Part shown: piece after piece, positions 1 to 7,760 of the stretch
How the letters are laid out: every line of letters begins with the position of its first letter
Position numbering within the stretch: the first letter of the stretch is position 1
Assembly: GCA_036557705.1 (NCBI GenBank)
Contig: DATBHB010000096.1
Coordinates: 1-64,000, forward strand
Reading direction: 5' to 3'
Source: VAZQ01 sp036557705
GTDB lineage: Bacteria > Pseudomonadota > Alphaproteobacteria > Rhizobiales > Xanthobacteraceae
Length of the DNA stretch: 64,000 nt
The notes under the pieces: generated by a model
Seen by the model: the letters and a program-made list of their open reading frames with translations, nothing else
Database searches by the model: none
What the model was told of the DNA's origin: nothing
Position numbers and translations under genes: made by a program

Positions 1-78
1 TACGCGCTTTATCGCGAAACCGAAGCCTTCCTCGCCGGCAACGACGCTGTCGCTGTCCGCAAGCGTCAAGCCGCATGA
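1..78 (+). CDS. 3' end of a gene truncated by the window edge
   Basis: An open frame runs from the first base to a TGA at 76-78 and encodes 25 residues ending RKRQAA. It lies 16 bp before the next gene, on the same strand, so the two may share a transcript. The tail is too short to assign to any family. Confidence 0.45.
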   Translation, partial: YALYRETEAFLAGNDAVAVRKRQAA

Positions 79-94
79 ACGAGGAGAAACGCCA

Positions 95-790
95 ATGTTT
101 GCTGTGATCTTCGAAGTCCAACCGAAGAAGGACCGCGGGGACGATTACCTCGATCTCGCCAAATATCTTAAACCCAAGTTGGAAGCGATCGATGGTTTCA
201 TCGACAACGAGCGCTTCGAGAGCAAGCGGGCAAGAGGCCGGGTTCTCTCGCTGTCGACCTGGCGCGACGAAAAGGCCGTGGTGCGCTGGCGCACAGCGCG
301 CGAGCACCACGGCGTGCAGGAGAAGGGGCGATTCGAAATTTTCGAGGATTACCACCTGCGCGTCGGCGAAGTGACCGAGGACAGCGATCCGCCGCGCGGC
401 CTTGCCGTCGTTCAGCAACGCTTCGACGAGACGGCAAACCCGGTGGCAAAGGCGGTCTCGATCACCGAACTCAGTCCGCCCGAGGGCAACAAGCCGAAAA
501 TTGCGGCGGAACACCTTGGGGTGCAGATCGGCCTGGGCAACAACCCCGACGGTCTTGTCGATTATGAGATTTTCGAGAGCATCTACAATGCCGGAAAGCT
601 GTTACTGCTGATTACCTGGCGAGATGCCGAAGCGGCGCGACGGTGGGCTCCGGTGGCACGTCCAGATTTTGGCAAGCTGCGCCACCGCCGGGTCCGCATC
701 ATTCGCGACTACGGGATGACCGACCGTAACGAGGCACCGCAATTTTATCCCGAAGTCAGGGGACGAGCGCATGGCGTCGCCGCAGAATAA
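95..790 (+). CDS. Tandem ABM-domain (antibiotic biosynthesis monooxygenase-like) protein
   Basis: A 231-residue cytoplasmic protein. It starts with the ABM-type strand MFAVIFEVQP, followed by the helix-plus-strand pattern of the dimeric alpha-beta barrel fold (residues about 1-92). A second, more diverged copy lies at about 105-205. The two halves share a matching segment: LSTWRDEKAVVRW near residue 55 and LITWRDAEAARRW near residue 173. ABM-fold proteins include cofactor-free monooxygenases and haem-degrading enzymes, and many have no known substrate, so no reaction is assigned. GAGGAG upstream of the ATG supports the start. Confidence 0.75.
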   Translation: MFAVIFEVQPKKDRGDDYLDLAKYLKPKLEAIDGFIDNERFESKRARGRVLSLSTWRDEKAVVRWRTAREHHGVQEKGRFEIFEDYHLRVGEVTEDSDPPRGLAVVQQRFDETANPVAKAVSITELSPPEGNKPKIAAEHLGVQIGLGNNPDGLVDYEIFESIYNAGKLLLLITWRDAEAARRWAPVARPDFGKLRHRRVRIIRDYGMTDRNEAPQFYPEVRGRAHGVAAE

Positions 791-929
791 ATATGAAACT
801 TGCCCGAGCCGGGCGTACCCGAAATAGCGTGGGGGGACCGTCTACGCCGTGTATCGCGCGAGCTGCTCTGACAGCAGAGCAAGGCAATCGGGAGCGTTGG
901 AGTAACTTCTACGGCAGAGCGCCCCAGGA

Positions 930-1301
930 TTACTGACGATTTGTGCTTCCGTAGCTCTGATCGCCCCAATAAGGGCGCGTTGGACCCGAGTAGACTGGCG
1001 GGTCGTATCGGCGCGAGTAGGGCTCCGGAGCCGGCGCGGGCTCCGGGTAGACCTGTGGACCTGGCGGCGCATACCCGCCGGAATAGACCTGCGGACCGGG
1101 CGGCGCGTATCCGCCGGGATAGACCGCGGTCGGTGCGCATCCCGGTTGCCAGCCGCAATCGCGCGCGGCCAGATTTGGTGCGCCGCTGTACTGGGGAGGA
1201 GCCGCCGTCCACGGAAACACCAAACCTGGGGAGGTGCAACCGGTCACACTCGCCGATGCTGCGGCAATTGTAATTGCGGTAGCGAGCGCGAACAAACGCA
1301 T
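930..1301 (-). CDS. Small proline/tyrosine-rich lipoprotein
   Basis: The start is placed at the ATG whose codon ends at 1301. It follows a GAGGGG ribosome site and begins the hydrophobic leader MRLFALATAITIAAA. The leader ends in a lipobox VTGC at about residues 19-22, so the 123-residue product is predicted to be an anchored lipoprotein. The mature part contains two direct repeats of the type GGYAPPGPQVY and is rich in Pro, Tyr and Gly. An upstream in-frame ATG would destroy the leader and is rejected. The function is unknown. Confidence 0.6.
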   Translation of the reverse strand: MRLFALATAITIAAASASVTGCTSPGLVFPWTAAPPQYSGAPNLAARDCGWQPGCAPTAVYPGGYAPPGPQVYSGGYAPPGPQVYPEPAPAPEPYSRRYDPPVYSGPTRPYWGDQSYGSTNRQ

Positions 1302-1598
1302 GATAGCCCCCTCACCTTGCAAACGCGCGCCGGGATCATCCGGGTCCAGACGCCATGTTTTTAGTTTATCATTTTGAAGCGCGGAGAACTCGCGCCTCAC
1401 GATCGCCAGCGTAACGAATCGTTAATCTTGGTTAACGAGCGCGCGGCTGCAATTGCCGCCAACATACGGCTTGTCGGGCGTCACGTTTCTCCACCCTGCC
1501 TTGATATGACCATCTTTGAGCCCCTGTCCTCAAACGAGCGAGGAACGAATCAGCCATATCATCGTGCTTCCAAGCGCAATTCGAAGGGGGACGCCAAA

Positions 1599-2009
1599 AT
1601 GAAAGCTTCGTCGCTGAGTTTCCGGGCCGCCGTGCTCCTGGTCATTACCGGGATGATCTGGGGAATTTCCATGGCGATCTCCGAGAACCATCAGACCATG
1701 CCCGCGCACGCGCATCTGAACCTGCTCGGTTGGGTGTCGCTATTCCTGTTCGGCATCTTTTATCATCTGCATCCCGCAATCGATCGTAGCCGCGCCGCAA
1801 TGGTGCAGGTATGGACCTGGATCGGCGCGACTGTACTGCTCGTCATAGGCGTTGGTCTGATTTATACGGGCCGCCCGGTCGGAGATCGAATTGCGGCAAT
1901 CGCCTCGATCATCATCCTGCTCGATATGGTCCTGTTCGCTTCGCTGGTGTTCCGGCGTGACGCGCTGGAAGCGAGCACACGCCGAGCCTCTGTGGTTCCC
2001 GCCGAGTGA
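1599..2009 (+). CDS. Mini haem-copper oxidase subunit I-like membrane protein
   Basis: A 136-residue inner-membrane protein with four predicted transmembrane helices. The first (residues about 8-26) is followed by HAHLNLLGWVSLFLFG and then FYHLHP, a short His-rich signature reminiscent of the subunit I fold of cbb3/NO-reductase-type oxidases. It is far too short (usually about 450 residues) to be a full catalytic subunit. Such stand-alone fragments are often annotated as cytochrome oxidase subunit I-like; a haem-binding or sensing role would be inference. The start is at 1599 because AAGGGGG lies just upstream and the preceding in-frame codons look non-coding. Confidence 0.6.
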   Translation: MKASSLSFRAAVLLVITGMIWGISMAISENHQTMPAHAHLNLLGWVSLFLFGIFYHLHPAIDRSRAAMVQVWTWIGATVLLVIGVGLIYTGRPVGDRIAAIASIIILLDMVLFASLVFRRDALEASTRRASVVPAE

Positions 2010-2042
2010 GCGCCTATCAACCCGTCTCCTCAACGCAGGTGA

Positions 2043-2306
2043 TCACCACCACGGCCGATATCGGTAGCGGCGATACGCATAGGGACCCGGTCGCCAATGC
2101 GGGTAGGCAGGGCCCCAATACGCATAGCCGCGGCCCCAATACCTGTACGGATAGTAAGGCCCCCAGAAAGCCGGATAGCCGCTGGCCTGGTTCATTCCCT
2201 GATCCTGGAATCTGGCTCCGGGCTGCGCTTCGGCGGGTTGTAGTCCGCTCAACACCAGTGCAACTGTGACGACGAGGGCGGTCGCAAGTGCTTTCGTACT
2301 TACCAT
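2043..2306 (-). CDS. Small exported Tyr/Trp/Pro-rich protein
   Basis: An 87-residue product that begins MVSTKALATALVVTVALVLSG, a good Sec signal peptide ending near PAEAQ. The mature part is dominated by Tyr, Trp, Pro, Gly and Arg in YRYW/YAYWGP-like segments. The upstream in-frame ATG would put 39 charged residues before the leader and is not used. It resembles two other exported aromatic-rich proteins nearby (3113-3556 and 5048-5554) in style, not in alignable sequence. No function can be assigned. Confidence 0.6.
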   Translation of the reverse strand: MVSTKALATALVVTVALVLSGLQPAEAQPGARFQDQGMNQASGYPAFWGPYYPYRYWGRGYAYWGPAYPHWRPGPYAYRRYRYRPWW

Positions 2307-2424
2307 GAGGCCATCTCCATAGGCTACGTCATTGCGGCATTCATCAGCGGCCGGTCGATCGGCCCGAATCGCGACAGGATGCGTTCGGGCGACGGATTTC
2401 ATCTGCGCGATTGGTTTATGCAAC

Positions 2425-3045
2425 TCATAGCGTGGGCAGATCGAGCCACTGTCCGATGGCGGTCAGCACGATACTAACCGCCATCGCGGCGAGCAGCATG
2501 CCCATGATACGGCCCACGACATTCACTCCGGCCGAACCGATCGCGCGCGAAATCGGCGTTGCCGCGAGCAGAATAAAGAACTGAATGGCGAGCACAATAG
2601 CGACGACGGATATCGTGGCCAGTTGCCCCAGCAGGTTGTACCGATCATCGTCGGTCAGCAGAATAACGGTGATGAACGCCCCCGGACCGGCCATCAAGGG
2701 AAACGCAAGAGGATAAACCGCCAGCACCTGATGGGACTCCTGCTTGGCGTCCGCACTGGCGCCAATTCGGCCATGGATCATGTCCAACGCCACCAGGAAC
2801 AGGACGATTCCTCCCGCGATCTGAAACGCACGAATCGCAATCCCGATCCGCCGGAGGAGGAAGTTGCCCGCAATCACGAAAAACACCAGCAACGCCAGCG
2901 CAACCAGGACAGCTGTGAGAGCCGTGATCCGGCGTTCGCGCCAATCGAAGGAAGCCGTGAGCGCCATGAAGACAGGCAGCAACCCGAACGGATTTATGAC
3001 GAGAAACAGTGTCACGAATTCGCTCAGATGGTCCTGCCACCACAT
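2425..3045 (-). CDS. MarC family integral membrane protein
   Basis: A 206-residue polytopic inner-membrane protein with about six hydrophobic helices, the usual length of the MarC/UPF0056 family. The family signature is visible near the N-terminus (FLVINPFGLLPVFMAL, residues about 14-29), and a second conserved stretch, YPLAFPLMAGPGAF, lies in the middle. The family is conserved, but its transport or antibiotic role is not settled. It stands alone, in the same direction as the small exported genes around it. Confidence 0.9.
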   Translation of the reverse strand: MWWQDHLSEFVTLFLVINPFGLLPVFMALTASFDWRERRITALTAVLVALALLVFFVIAGNFLLRRIGIAIRAFQIAGGIVLFLVALDMIHGRIGASADAKQESHQVLAVYPLAFPLMAGPGAFITVILLTDDDRYNLLGQLATISVVAIVLAIQFFILLAATPISRAIGSAGVNVVGRIMGMLLAAMAVSIVLTAIGQWLDLPTL

Positions 3046-3112
3046 TCACTCTGTTCCCCGATTGTGCAAATGCATACAAGCGTCGGACCGGACACTATTA
3101 GGGCTGCGGGTG

Positions 3113-3556
3113 TCACCAGCGCCAGTCACCATGCCGCCAGACCCACCAACATGGTCCGAAAACAGGGCCGCCATAGTTGCGGTATTGATCATAGTAAGGT
3201 GGAGGCAGGCAGTACCCGGGCGGCAGCACGCGGTAGGCCGGAGCCCAAGTAACGCGCCGGCCGGCATGATGACGCGATCGTGTGGGGCGACGCTTCGCGG
3301 CGGACCGCGGTGCTTTGGGTGTCGGTGCGGCCGCCGGCGGCGCTGGCGTGGCCTGGTCGGGCGGCGGCGCTGGGGCGGTCTGGGTCGGAGGCGATGGCGT
3401 GCCTTCGGCCGTCGGGGGTGACGCCCCTGGGGCTGCCGGCTGTGGCGCGTTTGGGGCCGTGGGCGCCGAGGCGTCTTGCGCCGCGGCACGCTCCAGCGGG
3501 ATACTCACGAGCAGCGACAACAACGCCGCGAATTTCACGAGACGTATCGCCAGCAT
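3113..3556 (-). CDS. Exported Pro/Ala-rich protein with aromatic C-terminus
   Basis: A 147-residue product. The start codon ending at 3556 begins MLAIRLVKFAALLSLLVS, a signal peptide with likely cleavage after ERAAA. Residues about 27-85 are a low-complexity Pro/Ala/Thr linker, followed by a basic stretch (AAKRRPTRSRHH) and an aromatic tail with PPGYCLPPPYYDQYRNYGG and WWVWRHGDWRW. The layout suggests a periplasmic or surface protein with a disordered spacer. The family is not recognised. Confidence 0.55.
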   Translation of the reverse strand: MLAIRLVKFAALLSLLVSIPLERAAAQDASAPTAPNAPQPAAPGASPPTAEGTPSPPTQTAPAPPPDQATPAPPAAAPTPKAPRSAAKRRPTRSRHHAGRRVTWAPAYRVLPPGYCLPPPYYDQYRNYGGPVFGPCWWVWRHGDWRW

Positions 3557-3584
3557 TTTTCCAACCTCGTTTGCCGGAGCCAAT

Positions 3585-3884
3585 TTAGCACATGCCGCGG
3601 ACGTCGATAGCCGGCGCTGACCCCTCCTCGATCTCGCAGGATGCAAGCTCGACGAACGGTCCCGGATTACGTTTTGCCGGAAACCTGACGATTAATATTA
3701 GAACGTCCGTCACTTTCCGGCGCAACCGCTCTCGCTCTGATTGAACCGTCCCGAATTTGAGCGCAGCACCATCGACAGCCGCAGACAGCGGCAGTCCGGT
3801 AATTTCAGGCGCTCCGGACGCCGCGGCTATGACCGCCGCCATGCTTGTGGCTCGTGCGAGTCTGAATAATCCATTGATAGACAT
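3585..3884 (-). CDS. Possible small hypothetical protein
   Basis: A 99-codon frame preceded by a purine-rich AAGGGGGCGGGG stretch that could serve as a ribosome site. The product has a weakly hydrophobic N-terminus (SMAAVIAAASGA) and a charged middle (SERERLRRKV). It matches nothing I recognise. It is listed because it fills the gap between two minus-strand genes and has a plausible start. Confidence 0.3.
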   Translation of the reverse strand: MSINGLFRLARATSMAAVIAAASGAPEITGLPLSAAVDGAALKFGTVQSERERLRRKVTDVLILIVRFPAKRNPGPFVELASCEIEEGSAPAIDVRGMC

Positions 3885-4000
3885 GACCCCGCCCCCTTGG
3901 GGGCCAACTTGTCATAAAATTTCTGCGTTACCGCTAATTCTGCGCCGTCAATTGAAATCGTTCGTTTAATGAGTGGGTAATACCCAAGCGGAAATCCGAA

Positions 4001-4927
4001 CTACTGGTAGGAACGGCCGTGGCGGTGCAGCTTGAGCGCGGCGTAGACGCAATCGTTCGCGGGCGTTGGAATTTTGAGTTTCCTGCCGAGTTCCGCGACC
4101 TTGCCGGCAAGCCAGTCGAGTTCGAGCCTGCGGCCGCGTTCGAGATCGTGGAGAAGCGATGCCTTCATTCCGAACGGCGCGGCATCGGCGAATTTCAACC
4201 GGTCTTCCGCCAGGTCCTCCGCCAGCGCAACCCCGCTTGCGCGCCCGACCGCCACGACTTCCCGCATCAGCTGAAGAAAGAACGCGCGTGTGTCGCTGTC
4301 GGCGAGAATGGACCCGAGCGGCATGCGTGTCGCGGCGGTCGCTCCTGAGAGCCCGACGAGAAAGGTGAATTTCTTCCAGCGGTCGACATCGATAGCTTCT
4401 GACAGCGCCGCGTCGATGCCGGCCTTTCGCGCGCTCTCGACGAATGCCCGCAGGGCAGGGTCCGCCCGGCCGTCGGAGCGGCCGAACCGCATGGTCGCGA
4501 ATTGGCTGGTATGGCTGATGACTCCGGGGCAGGAAATATTCGAGGCGAGGTGTGCGGTGCCGCCAACCACGTGGTCGGATCCCAAGATCGGCGTGATCAG
4601 TTCGACGCTGTCGATACCGTTTTGCAGCGTGATGAGCCGCGTGCCCTCCCCGATCAGCGGCCGCGCACCCTCCGCGGCTAATTCAGTGTCCCAGAGCTTG
4701 ACGGCAAACAGCACGATATCGACTGGACCAATGTCGCGCGGGTCGCCGCCCGCCTTCGCGTTCTTCACATGAACATTGCCCAATGGGCTTTCGACCCGCA
4801 GCCCTTGCGCCTTTATGGCGGCAAGATGCGCGCCGCGGGCGATGAAGGTCACGTCCTCGCCGGCAGCCGCAAGCCGCGCACCGAAATACCCGCCGACCGC
4901 GCCGGCGGCCATGATGGCGATCCGCAT
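4001..4927 (-). CDS. Ketopantoate reductase (PanE/ApbA) family oxidoreductase
   Basis: A 308-residue NAD(P)-dependent reductase of the two-domain PanE family. The N-terminal Rossmann motif reads MAAGAVGGYFG, with Ala in place of the usual first Gly of GxGxxG. The catalytic-lysine region RWKKFTFLVG is at about residues 183-192, and the C-terminal substrate-domain segment DLERGRRLELDWL is followed by IPTPANDCVY. PanE reduces 2-dehydropantoate to pantoate in coenzyme A synthesis. However, alphaproteobacteria carry several paralogues acting on other 2-ketoacids, and this gene is isolated from pan genes, so the substrate is left open. Confidence 0.8.
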   Translation of the reverse strand: MRIAIMAAGAVGGYFGARLAAAGEDVTFIARGAHLAAIKAQGLRVESPLGNVHVKNAKAGGDPRDIGPVDIVLFAVKLWDTELAAEGARPLIGEGTRLITLQNGIDSVELITPILGSDHVVGGTAHLASNISCPGVISHTSQFATMRFGRSDGRADPALRAFVESARKAGIDAALSEAIDVDRWKKFTFLVGLSGATAATRMPLGSILADSDTRAFFLQLMREVVAVGRASGVALAEDLAEDRLKFADAAPFGMKASLLHDLERGRRLELDWLAGKVAELGRKLKIPTPANDCVYAALKLHRHGRSYQ

Positions 4928-5047
4928 CCGTCACCTCTCAGCGTGCGATCGAATTTGCACGCTCGCCCATCATGCCTCAGCCCCGGATAGTCGCCCAGAG
5001 GAACCCGACGACGCGGCGCAGATCCGGCCGGCGTAACTAAGCCGCGC

Positions 5048-5554
5048 TCACCACCAGCCCCAGCCCGGTCCGACGCCGAAGCCGATCCCGAAGCTCACCG
5101 GCGTAGCTGCAGCATAACCGTAGTTCGGGCAGGTGCAGCCGCTGTAGGAGGGAGCGTAGGCATAGCTGTATGCCGGATAGCCCCAGCCAAGGCCAAAGCC
5201 GAGACCGGAATAACCCCATCCCCAGCCACGACGGAAACGCCACGCTGTGCGCCAGCCGCGAGGGTAACCCCACGCTGTGCGCCAACCGCGGCGGTAACCC
5301 CACGCCGCGCGTGCGACGCCGACGCGGCCACGGAACGCAGTGCGGTGGAATCGCGCGGCAGCGAATCCGGTTCGAGCAAACCCGGTTCGAGCGAATCCAC
5401 CGGTACGAGCGAACGCCATGCCGGCTGCCCGATGGCCGCCGAAACCAATCTTGGCGCCCGCGTGCATACCCCGTGGGGCGGCCGATGCCGGCAGGGCTGC
5501 AAGAGCCCCCACGGCCACTGCCGTTGCAGTCGCAATCATTGTGCTACGCCACAT
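5048..5554 (-). CDS. Exported Gly/Arg/Trp/Tyr-rich repeat protein
   Basis: A 168-residue product. The start ending at 5554 is chosen because AAGGAGATATCG sits directly upstream, a strong Shine-Dalgarno; an ATG eight codons earlier has none. A signal peptide (MWRSTMIATATAVAVGALAALPASA) is followed by two repeat zones. First come FARTG repeats (residues about 47-65), then three copies of a ten-residue unit like RRGWRTAWGY (about 86-115). The C-terminus is Gly/Tyr-rich with a CTCPNYGY motif. The unit resembles self-associating or surface proteins, but no function is known. Confidence 0.6.
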   Translation of the reverse strand: MWRSTMIATATAVAVGALAALPASAAPRGMHAGAKIGFGGHRAAGMAFARTGGFARTGFARTGFAAARFHRTAFRGRVGVARAAWGYRRGWRTAWGYPRGWRTAWRFRRGWGWGYSGLGFGLGWGYPAYSYAYAPSYSGCTCPNYGYAAATPVSFGIGFGVGPGWGWW

Positions 5555-5911
5555 CGATATCTCCTTCATCTGTTGCATCTAACGAATTTGGGCGCGCAGG
5601 GCGGCCCGATTACCTGAAAAACATCATGCTCGCTTAAGTCGTTCCACAGCCGGCCAGTGACAAATCGCCCGAAGATTAACTTGCTATTCCGGTCAGGAAG
5701 CCGACTCCCCAGAATGACTTGTTCGATTTGTTAAATGAAAGCCTGTCTCGGCGCGGGCAGATAAATCATTGGAATGAGAGCCGATGTGTCCGGAACGCGG
5801 CGTTGTGACGCGTCCGGGGTTAAGAACATCCCGTTGGATTACCGCGTTGCGTAGATAAGCTCTCGGAGCCCGAGAGCATGGCTAAACCCCACAATCGAAG
5901 AGAGTCCAACC
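5555..5911. other. Gene-free divergent intergenic region
   Basis: This 357-bp stretch separates the minus-strand repeat protein from the plus-strand Spy-like gene, so it should contain both promoters. I see no convincing coding frame and no clear operator. A purine-rich AGAGAG stretch just before 5912 may act as the ribosome site of the Spy-like gene. Confidence 0.4.
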
Positions 5912-6445
5912 ATGAACAGCACGCGAATGCGTTTGGGTGTGCTTGCCCTCGCCGCAACCATCGTGAGCCTCCCGGCGACGACACAGGCAATTGCGCAGCA
6001 GTCTTCAAATCAGAAGCAAAACCAGGCAAACCAAACAACAGACTGGAATGCGCTGACCAACGTGCGAATCGAAATCTTCAAGGCCGCGTTGCAGTTGAGT
6101 CCCGACCAGCAAAAGTATTGGCCGGCCGTAGAGCAAGCTATCCGCGCCACGGAACAAGCCTGGCATCAGCAGGTCGCAGCCGTTACGGAGGGGCGCGGCC
6201 AGCAGCTTGCGGGCGATCCTGCCCAGCGGCTGCGCAATCGCGCCAATAGCTTGGCTCAACGCGCCGACGGCCTCAAAAAGCTCGCCGATGCATGGCAGCC
6301 GCTCTATCAGACCTTCAACCAAGATCAGAAGCAGCGCGCGCACCTGCTGTCGATGGACATGTTTCGCGACCTGCGAGGCGCCGTGATGACCCAGCGCTTC
6401 GAGCGGTTCCAGAGGCGCATCGAGCGGTTCGGCCAAACGGGATGA
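5912..6445 (+). CDS. Spy/CpxP-like periplasmic LTXXQ protein
   Basis: A 177-residue exported protein. The signal peptide (residues about 1-29) ends near TQAIAQQ. A Gln/Asn-rich linker leads to an alpha-helical domain with an LTXXQ-type motif in LQLSPDQQKYWPAVE (about 62-76). A second helical segment (RADGLKKLADAWQPLYQTFNQDQ) corresponds to the second motif of the family. Spy and CpxP are periplasmic chaperones or stress sensors that form helical dimers. The assignment is by motif and architecture; the client or signal is unknown. Confidence 0.75.
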   Translation: MNSTRMRLGVLALAATIVSLPATTQAIAQQSSNQKQNQANQTTDWNALTNVRIEIFKAALQLSPDQQKYWPAVEQAIRATEQAWHQQVAAVTEGRGQQLAGDPAQRLRNRANSLAQRADGLKKLADAWQPLYQTFNQDQKQRAHLLSMDMFRDLRGAVMTQRFERFQRRIERFGQTG

Positions 6446-6520
6446 ATAACCGTCGCTGCGTTGACTTCAGCCTAAGTTTTCCTCACCGGCCGGGCACACC
6501 CGCTGCGGATGAAACCTCCG

Positions 6521-6539
6521 CGGCGGGGCTGCCCCGCCG
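6521..6539 (+). terminator. GC-rich hairpin downstream of the Spy-like gene
   Basis: CGGCGGGG and CCCCGCCG form an 8-bp perfect stem with a 3-nt loop, 75 bp after the stop codon at 6445. No T-run follows, so it is not a canonical Rho-independent terminator. It lies between the convergent 5912-6445 and 6727-7737 genes and may simply be a repeat or a transcript-stabilising structure. Confidence 0.3.
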
Positions 6540-6726
6540 GGCGCGCTCGGCCGGGCGCTAGGCGCGCCGGCTCAAGGAGCCTGCCCGGAATCGCGTTTGG
6601 GGATCAGGAGAGCGCGGACAGCCATTTTCTCGCCCTGAAAAATCCGTCCGCCCGCGCAGGGTGGCCCGGTTCCTACTTCACGCCCCCTGACCAGCGGCGT
6701 GACATCGCGTACAAGCCGGTGGCATT

Positions 6727-7737
6727 TCATTGAGCGCAAATACGCTGCGAAGAAACGAACTCGGACAAGAGAGCTGCACCTGGTCTGCCAGAAAGCTCGC
6801 TCATGTAGTTCGGGATGGCGAAGGCGACAGGAGGAAAGCTCGACAGTCGACCCGCGATTTCCAGTTGAGCTCGTATCCTTGCAACAGGACCGGGCACCCG
6901 CACGCCATCCGGCATTAGGCTGAACAATTCAACGACGGCTCCGAGCCGGGCACCTGCGGCCCGAACCGCGCGGAGCAAAGCGGCATAGTAGCGGGGGAGA
7001 TCCGCGAGCTCGAGTTTCTTCTCGCCGACACCGTCCTGGAACAGCAGGAGATCGATTCCGGACGCATTCAATATGTCGGCCCAGAATGCGGCAACTACAT
7101 CGGGATGCGATGATGAATTCGTGAACCCTGAAATCGCGACTTTTGAGCCCGGCCGACGCGACTTGAGCTCTACCACGGTATCGGAGAGATACTGCTTTAA
7201 CACCGCGCGTTTGGCATCATCCTGCCAAGTCTGATCGTCAATCTCGTCGGTGATATACCAGCGGGCAAAGGAACCGCTCGCCATTATGCGATCCAAATCG
7301 GGAAGCAGCATATCGAGGTCATGCAGGCGTTCGCGGAAATACCATCGGATGCGATCCGCGCCGTGCCTGATCTCTTCCCAGTACTGCGTGTCCAGGTGCA
7401 AGCCCGTCCAAACCTGCATCCTGGCCTGCGCTGCGAAATCCATCACAAGCGGGAGCGTAGCCACAGCCGAATTGTATCGCGACGTCGGAAAAAAAGCCGT
7501 ACGGTTCAGGACCGACCACTGCAAAAACACGTTGCCAAGCGTCAGCGTCTCGAATTCGTCGAACAATCGCCGCCAGTCGGAATGTGACCAGGCGGCTTGA
7601 TCGTTGGTCGGTTGGATGAAGGTGCCGCGCAACCGACTGCTGTTGCAATTCGCAGAAACAGCCGACGCCGCGGACGCCCCAAGACAACTAGCCAATCCGA
7701 GGAGCATCCCGCGTCGATCCGTGTCTGCGGTACGCAT
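6727..7737 (-). CDS. Exported DUF4434-type glycoside hydrolase-like protein
   Basis: A 336-residue product. The chosen start begins MRTADTDRRGMLLGLASCLG, with an Arg-Arg motif before a hydrophobic core (Tat-like); a longer in-frame start would overlap the upstream gene. The mature domain opens GTFIQPTNDQAAWSHSDW and has the strand pattern of a (beta/alpha)8 barrel. FLQWSVLNRTAFFP, an acidic YITDEIDDQ segment and LLLFQDGVGEKK fit DUF4434. DUF4434 proteins sit in exopolysaccharide loci and are thought to act on glycans; to my recollection E. coli YbcH of the NGR glycan system belongs here. It lies 23 bp downstream of the DUF2334 gene and is probably co-transcribed with it. Confidence 0.7.
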   Translation of the reverse strand: MRTADTDRRGMLLGLASCLGASAASAVSANCNSSRLRGTFIQPTNDQAAWSHSDWRRLFDEFETLTLGNVFLQWSVLNRTAFFPTSRYNSAVATLPLVMDFAAQARMQVWTGLHLDTQYWEEIRHGADRIRWYFRERLHDLDMLLPDLDRIMASGSFARWYITDEIDDQTWQDDAKRAVLKQYLSDTVVELKSRRPGSKVAISGFTNSSSHPDVVAAFWADILNASGIDLLLFQDGVGEKKLELADLPRYYAALLRAVRAAGARLGAVVELFSLMPDGVRVPGPVARIRAQLEIAGRLSSFPPVAFAIPNYMSELSGRPGAALLSEFVSSQRICAQ

Positions 7738-7760
7738 CCCGGCAGCCCAGCACACGCCGG

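Noticed and set aside
5220..5420. Short tandem DNA repeats resembling a CRISPR or minisatellite
   Set aside because: The repeats are codon-phased units of the exported repeat protein; there are no spacers.
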